Origin: Acidobacteriaceae bacterium
GTDB lineage: Bacteria; Acidobacteriota; Terriglobia; Terriglobales; Acidobacteriaceae
Length of the DNA stretch: 6,642 nt
Direction: 5' to 3'
Assembly (NCBI GenBank): GCA_003166055.1
Contig: PMWR01000011.1
Span: 2,194 to 8,835 of the forward strand
The position numbers and the translations under genes are program-made. The first letter of the stretch is position 1, and every line of letters begins with the position of its first letter. Shown here in pieces: positions 5,301 to 6,642 of the stretch. The notes under the pieces are model-generated. The model saw nothing but the letters and a program-made list of their open reading frames with translations, was not told where the DNA came from and did not search any database.

Positions 5301-6642
5301 ATGGCGGCACGTTGCCGCTTGGGGTGACCAACATCCTCAGCAGCGATTCCGACACCTTTGAAGTGCACGACATGAACTGCCTGGCGCAGAGCCCGCTCGC
5401 ATCGGGTGCAACTTGCCAATTCAATGCAACGTTCCACCCATTGGCTGAAGGAGGCCATAGCGCCCACCTTCAGATCCTGACCTCGGACCCAGCCTTCACT
5501 CAACAAATCGGTGTCAGCGGCACTGGGCTCGCACCCGGCGCATGTCTCGACAGTGACTCTGACGGACTCTGCGACGATTGGGAGGCAAACGGCGTTTACA
5601 TCCACGTTCCAGGGAAGCCCGATCAGTTCATCGATCTGCCGTCCATGGGCGCCGACCCAATGCACAAAGACATCTTTCTGCATATCGACTACATGGCCAA
5701 CGACCCCGCAATTGCGGGGTCGCACTCGGACAAGCCAAAGCTGGATGCAATGGCCAACCTTCAGGCCAACTTCGCCACCGCCCCGGTCAAGAATCCAGAT
5801 CTCAAACCAGGCATTAACCTGCACATCGACTGCGGTCCGGACTGCATCATGAACCCTGTCACGGGGGCGCTCTGGGGATCGGCATCAAAGGCCGCAGCGC
5901 TGACGGAAACAACCCCGATGGACACGGTGGACACCCCGGGCACTGTCTTCACCACTGGATGGACGGTATTCGACTCGCTCTCGACCGCATTCAATGCAAC
6001 TGGCCGCTCAATAGCTTTCCACCATGTCATCTTCGCTCACGACTTATGGACCGGCAACAGCACCAGCGGCATTTCGCGCAATGGGTCCGATGTCACTACC
6101 GGAGCGAGCGACCTCGTTGTCTCTCTGGGGTCCTGGCCTACACCCGGTGGGACTTCGATGGAGCAGGAAGGCACGCTTTACCACGAACTCGGCCACAACC
6201 TGGGGCTGGAGCATGGCGGCCGGGACCCATTTAATCGGAAGCCCAACCATCTGAGCGTGATGAACTACAACTTCCAGACCTATGGCATGATCATTGACGG
6301 CAAGAGCGGCGGTCTCGATTACTCGGAGTTTGCCCTTCCAAAACTGTCTGAGCTTTCTCTTCTCGAAGTTTCCGGCGTTGCGGCGGACCCAAAGGTTTAC
6401 CTGCCCACAGTCGGCTATACGCTCGACCACTTTGGCACGCTTTGGTACTGCACCGGCGACGCCCCTACGAAAGTGGCCCCACATCTGGTAAAGACGATCG
6501 ACGCCAACGTCGATTGGAACTGCGATGGAACGATCAGCGTCAAGCCCGTCGCTCAGGATGTAAACATCAACGGCACATTCGACACCTTTGTCAGCGTGCA
6601 GGAGTGGCCGATCCTCAAATTCAGCGGCGGCGCAATCGGCGC
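2207..6642 (+). CDS. Large secreted multidomain metzincin-type zinc metalloprotease (3' truncated)
   Basis: One frame is open for 1478 codons without a stop and continues past the right edge. I translated it fully and saw no frameshift. Order of parts (residues): signal peptide 1-57; beta-rich, possibly propeller-like region about 66-485; four Ig-like repeats about 490-899; two ASH/choice-of-anchor-D domains about 902-1110; Asp-rich loop 1115-1126; metalloprotease domain about 1113 to beyond 1478. The zinc site HELGHNLGLEH (1326-1336) supplies His1326, His1330 and His1336 as ligands and Glu1327 as catalytic base. Met1352 in SVMNY is the Met-turn. The protein is poor in lysine, rich in Thr/Ser/Ala/Gly, and has closely spaced Cys pairs, as expected for an exported protein. 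Expected role: extracellular or surface-attached endopeptidase; the substrate is unknown. The start at 2207 is supported by a ribosome site and by placing the signal peptide near the N-terminus. The C-terminus, and any sorting or anchor signal, lies outside the window. Confidence 0.9.
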   Translation, partial: MRIVSAPAYPSANSAIPPKISPNAGGSRIRAHRHRSAIILAMLCLLLLAGSAGDVAAQTTTFADPAVPVALVPSAFYSQVYVLNQDRTVSEFATENVQNLGYSCPAAPGLAAQTTTPHTLAYDGYLYEIGPSSANSNFGVVGISTPNYNGCKYSPEVDIPGNPATVAAAAGDPRYHRLMVLTQDGGNTTDKLTGFDTSGFFFSGSALLPLGQAGLDQGAQYTALVTDFDGLGDTVITELSTPSSPGNLWIYNPASGTAMKVLAPGGGNLPAVAAFILHNPNNLGGGLLVLANQDGLTAANAGAPPLDTTPFSIIDLGQLHTLIAAQPSGITSVTLPFITTIPATLPYYAMLGAAYNPINHLLYAVVGGGTSTTDVFRNVVSYDPTSPSSPSETVVADVTAIPIIPPAYPQLALSAASGTLQLLLADPSAVYSVGITAGATNTVTQITGANFPSDPGFQPTAMAAHGLVGDTYIASQSGYIDTLTLTAGAPHEALLDLNGSLVQATVGDDSSIGLYGYFYETSDTSLSSTQITITAFPQNPTGPPFTFAMVPSIGARGGTSVDGTFTRAGQYTLVASFPGDSFFAPTVSSPVNVSVAEPPLPTQISLTANAFSATSALVYVTLTGTNYTPTGTITVIDAVSGLTIGTHTLAGGLVTPISFYITLASTTKSVQASYSGDSLNQPSTSNPFTLGPAPQKTTLSITGPATGAKESTSFFTVLLTSSSTVAPTGNITVTAVLQGTTSALTFDPIHAAMAFAANGAGLNFNPPSAGTFVFTATYPGDTNYLASSANATIVVAGSPSTLVLTPAANPTTASPFNVSIALNSVDKSVPAGNITLTAQLPGSAAVTEGTAPALAAIQSAGANISVGVSVPGTYTLTASYPGDANFAPVTGTATVIVTGVSQLQLFPRTLSFVATPPATSSPASVTLTNAGSSTLTISSIQITGTGFAETSNCGATLASKATCTVTATFTATTPGVFPGFLIFSTPGFPAQDVTLSGTSVGYLTSVSPTSIGFIDQTVGTTTVHPQVVTLTNGGTLPLGVTNILSSDSDTFEVHDMNCLAQSPLASGATCQFNATFHPLAEGGHSAHLQILTSDPAFTQQIGVSGTGLAPGACLDSDSDGLCDDWEANGVYIHVPGKPDQFIDLPSMGADPMHKDIFLHIDYMANDPAIAGSHSDKPKLDAMANLQANFATAPVKNPDLKPGINLHIDCGPDCIMNPVTGALWGSASKAAALTETTPMDTVDTPGTVFTTGWTVFDSLSTAFNATGRSIAFHHVIFAHDLWTGNSTSGISRNGSDVTTGASDLVVSLGSWPTPGGTSMEQEGTLYHELGHNLGLEHGGRDPFNRKPNHLSVMNYNFQTYGMIIDGKSGGLDYSEFALPKLSELSLLEVSGVAADPKVYLPTVGYTLDHFGTLWYCTGDAPTKVAPHLVKTIDANVDWNCDGTISVKPVAQDVNINGTFDTFVSVQEWPILKFSGGAIG
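2402..3661 (+). other. N-terminal beta-rich region, possibly a beta-propeller
   Basis: Residues about 66-485 contain several short strand-like units: VYVLNQDRTVSEFAT (80-94), GNLWIYNPASGT (246-257), LLYAVVGGG (361-369), LQLLLADPSAVYSVGI (420-435) and GDTYIASQSGYIDTLTL (469-485). They resemble blades of YncE/NHL-like propellers, in which a displayed value is followed by a loop. Strict repeats are not obvious and I do not recognise a named family. A likely role is substrate or surface binding. Confidence 0.35.
3674..4903 (+). repeat. Four tandem bacterial Ig-like domains (Big_3-type)
   Basis: Residues about 490-595, 600-692, 694-797 and 799-899 each end with a strand-turn motif: SFPGDSFFAP (576-585), SYSGDSLNQP (673-682), TYPGDTNYLA (777-786) and SYPGDANFAP (879-888). 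The motifs are 97, 104 and 102 residues apart, and each is followed by a Val/Thr-rich closing strand. Units 2-4 also share a P-x-G-x-I-T-[VL]-[TI] strand in their middle. This is the pattern of Ig-like repeats (Big_3_5 class) in bacterial surface proteins. They probably act as a stalk or spacer. Their DNA has diverged, so the duplication is old. Confidence 0.75.
4910..5536 (+). other. Two ASH / choice-of-anchor-D (HYDIN-like) domains
   Basis: Residues about 902-1003 and 1004-1110 each have the expected order. A strand with LSF or IGF comes first, then VTLTNAGSSTLTISSIQITG (unit 1) or VVTLTNGGTLPLGVTNI (unit 2). A Cys pair follows (C953/C963 and C1058/C1070), then a T-x-x-A-T-F core, and a closing strand VTLSGTS or IGVSGTG. 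In bacteria such modules are common in large exported proteins and are thought to be structural or adhesive. Here they sit directly before the protease domain. Confidence 0.75.
5701..5722. repeat. Perfect 22-bp palindrome inside the protease gene
   Basis: The left half CGACCCCGCAA is followed directly by its exact reverse complement. Pairing stops at the flanking bases (A5700 and C5723). As RNA it would form a 9-bp, mostly G-C stem with an AAUU loop. It encodes part of NDPAIAGS (about 1165-1172), a loop right after the conserved HIDYM strand. Confidence 0.9.
6182..6214 (+). other. Zinc-binding and catalytic motif HExxHxxGxxH
   Basis: These codons give HELGHNLGLEH. The three His residues bind zinc, Glu polarises the catalytic water, and Gly allows the turn to the third His. 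All key residues are intact, and the Met-turn Met (codon 6260-6262) lies 16 residues after the third His, so the enzyme should be active. Confidence 0.9.

Larger units (their letters stand above)
5543..6642 (+). other. Metzincin-like metalloprotease domain with Asp-rich (calcium-type) entry loop
   Basis: The domain opens with CLDSDSDGLCDDWE (1113-1126), a DxDxDG calcium-type loop held between two Cys. It continues with LPSMGADPMHKDIFLHIDYM (1144-1163), a block I recall from bacterial putative metalloproteases (pattern GA.P..KD.F...DYM). Next come GINLHIDCGPDC (1202-1213), the zinc site at 1326-1336, the PNHLSVMNY Met-turn block (1346-1354), GLDYSEFALPKLSELSL (1369-1385), and the DWNCDGTI block (1436-1443). 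Cys1415 and Cys1439 may form a disulfide. The family is widespread in soil bacteria but poorly characterised. Confidence 0.85.

Noticed and set aside
5156..5824. 222-codon open frame on the minus strand inside the metalloprotease gene
   Set aside because: It lies fully antisense to the conserved ASH and protease domains, has no recognisable domain, and is explained by the high GC content of the true gene.
1..6642. CRISPR arrays, tRNA or rRNA genes, insertion sequences, phage or plasmid signatures
   Set aside because: No regularly spaced direct repeats, cloverleaf-like sequence, transposase motif or integrase was seen on either strand.

Overview
The window looks like chromosomal DNA from a high-GC (roughly 60% by eye) bacterium, most likely an Acidobacteriota (Terriglobia / Acidobacteriaceae type). 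Three things suggest this: an ECF sigma factor of the acidobacterial/planctomycete type (TIGR02999-like, Sigma70_ECF), a TPR-bearing tail typical of acidobacterial membrane Ser/Thr kinases, and a very large secreted protein built from bacterial Ig-like and 'choice-of-anchor D' (ASH-like) modules, which are abundant in this phylum. The assignment comes from recognising the sequences and was not tested by a search.

Layout. (1) 1-1467, plus strand: the C-terminal part of a protein cut by the left edge. It has a membrane-segment remnant followed by a helical TPR-like region and resembles the extracytoplasmic tail of a eukaryotic-like Ser/Thr protein kinase; the kinase domain itself is outside the window. 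(2) 1465-1489: an intrinsic terminator whose hairpin arms are formed by the stop codons of the two convergent genes. (3) 1480-2025, minus strand: a complete 181-residue ECF sigma factor. (4) 2026-2206: a 181-base divergent intergenic region with a probable extended -10 promoter and ribosome binding site for the sigma gene, two inverted repeats, and a ribosome binding site for the next gene. (5) 2207-6642, plus strand: one uninterrupted reading frame of at least 1478 codons that runs off the right edge. It encodes a secreted mosaic metalloprotease. In order it has a signal peptide, a beta-rich possibly propeller-like region, four Ig-like repeats of about 100 residues, two ASH/choice-of-anchor-D domains, an Asp-rich calcium-type loop, and a metzincin catalytic domain with HELGHNLGLEH and a downstream Met-turn (SVMNY).

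How the parts may work together. A kinase-like sensor tail, an ECF sigma factor and a large exported protease sit side by side. The sigma gene and protease gene are divergent and share one short control region, so the sigma factor could control the protease; this is inference from position only. The most unusual DNA-level features are a perfect 22-bp palindrome inside the protease coding sequence (5701-5722) and the terminator shared with two stop codons.
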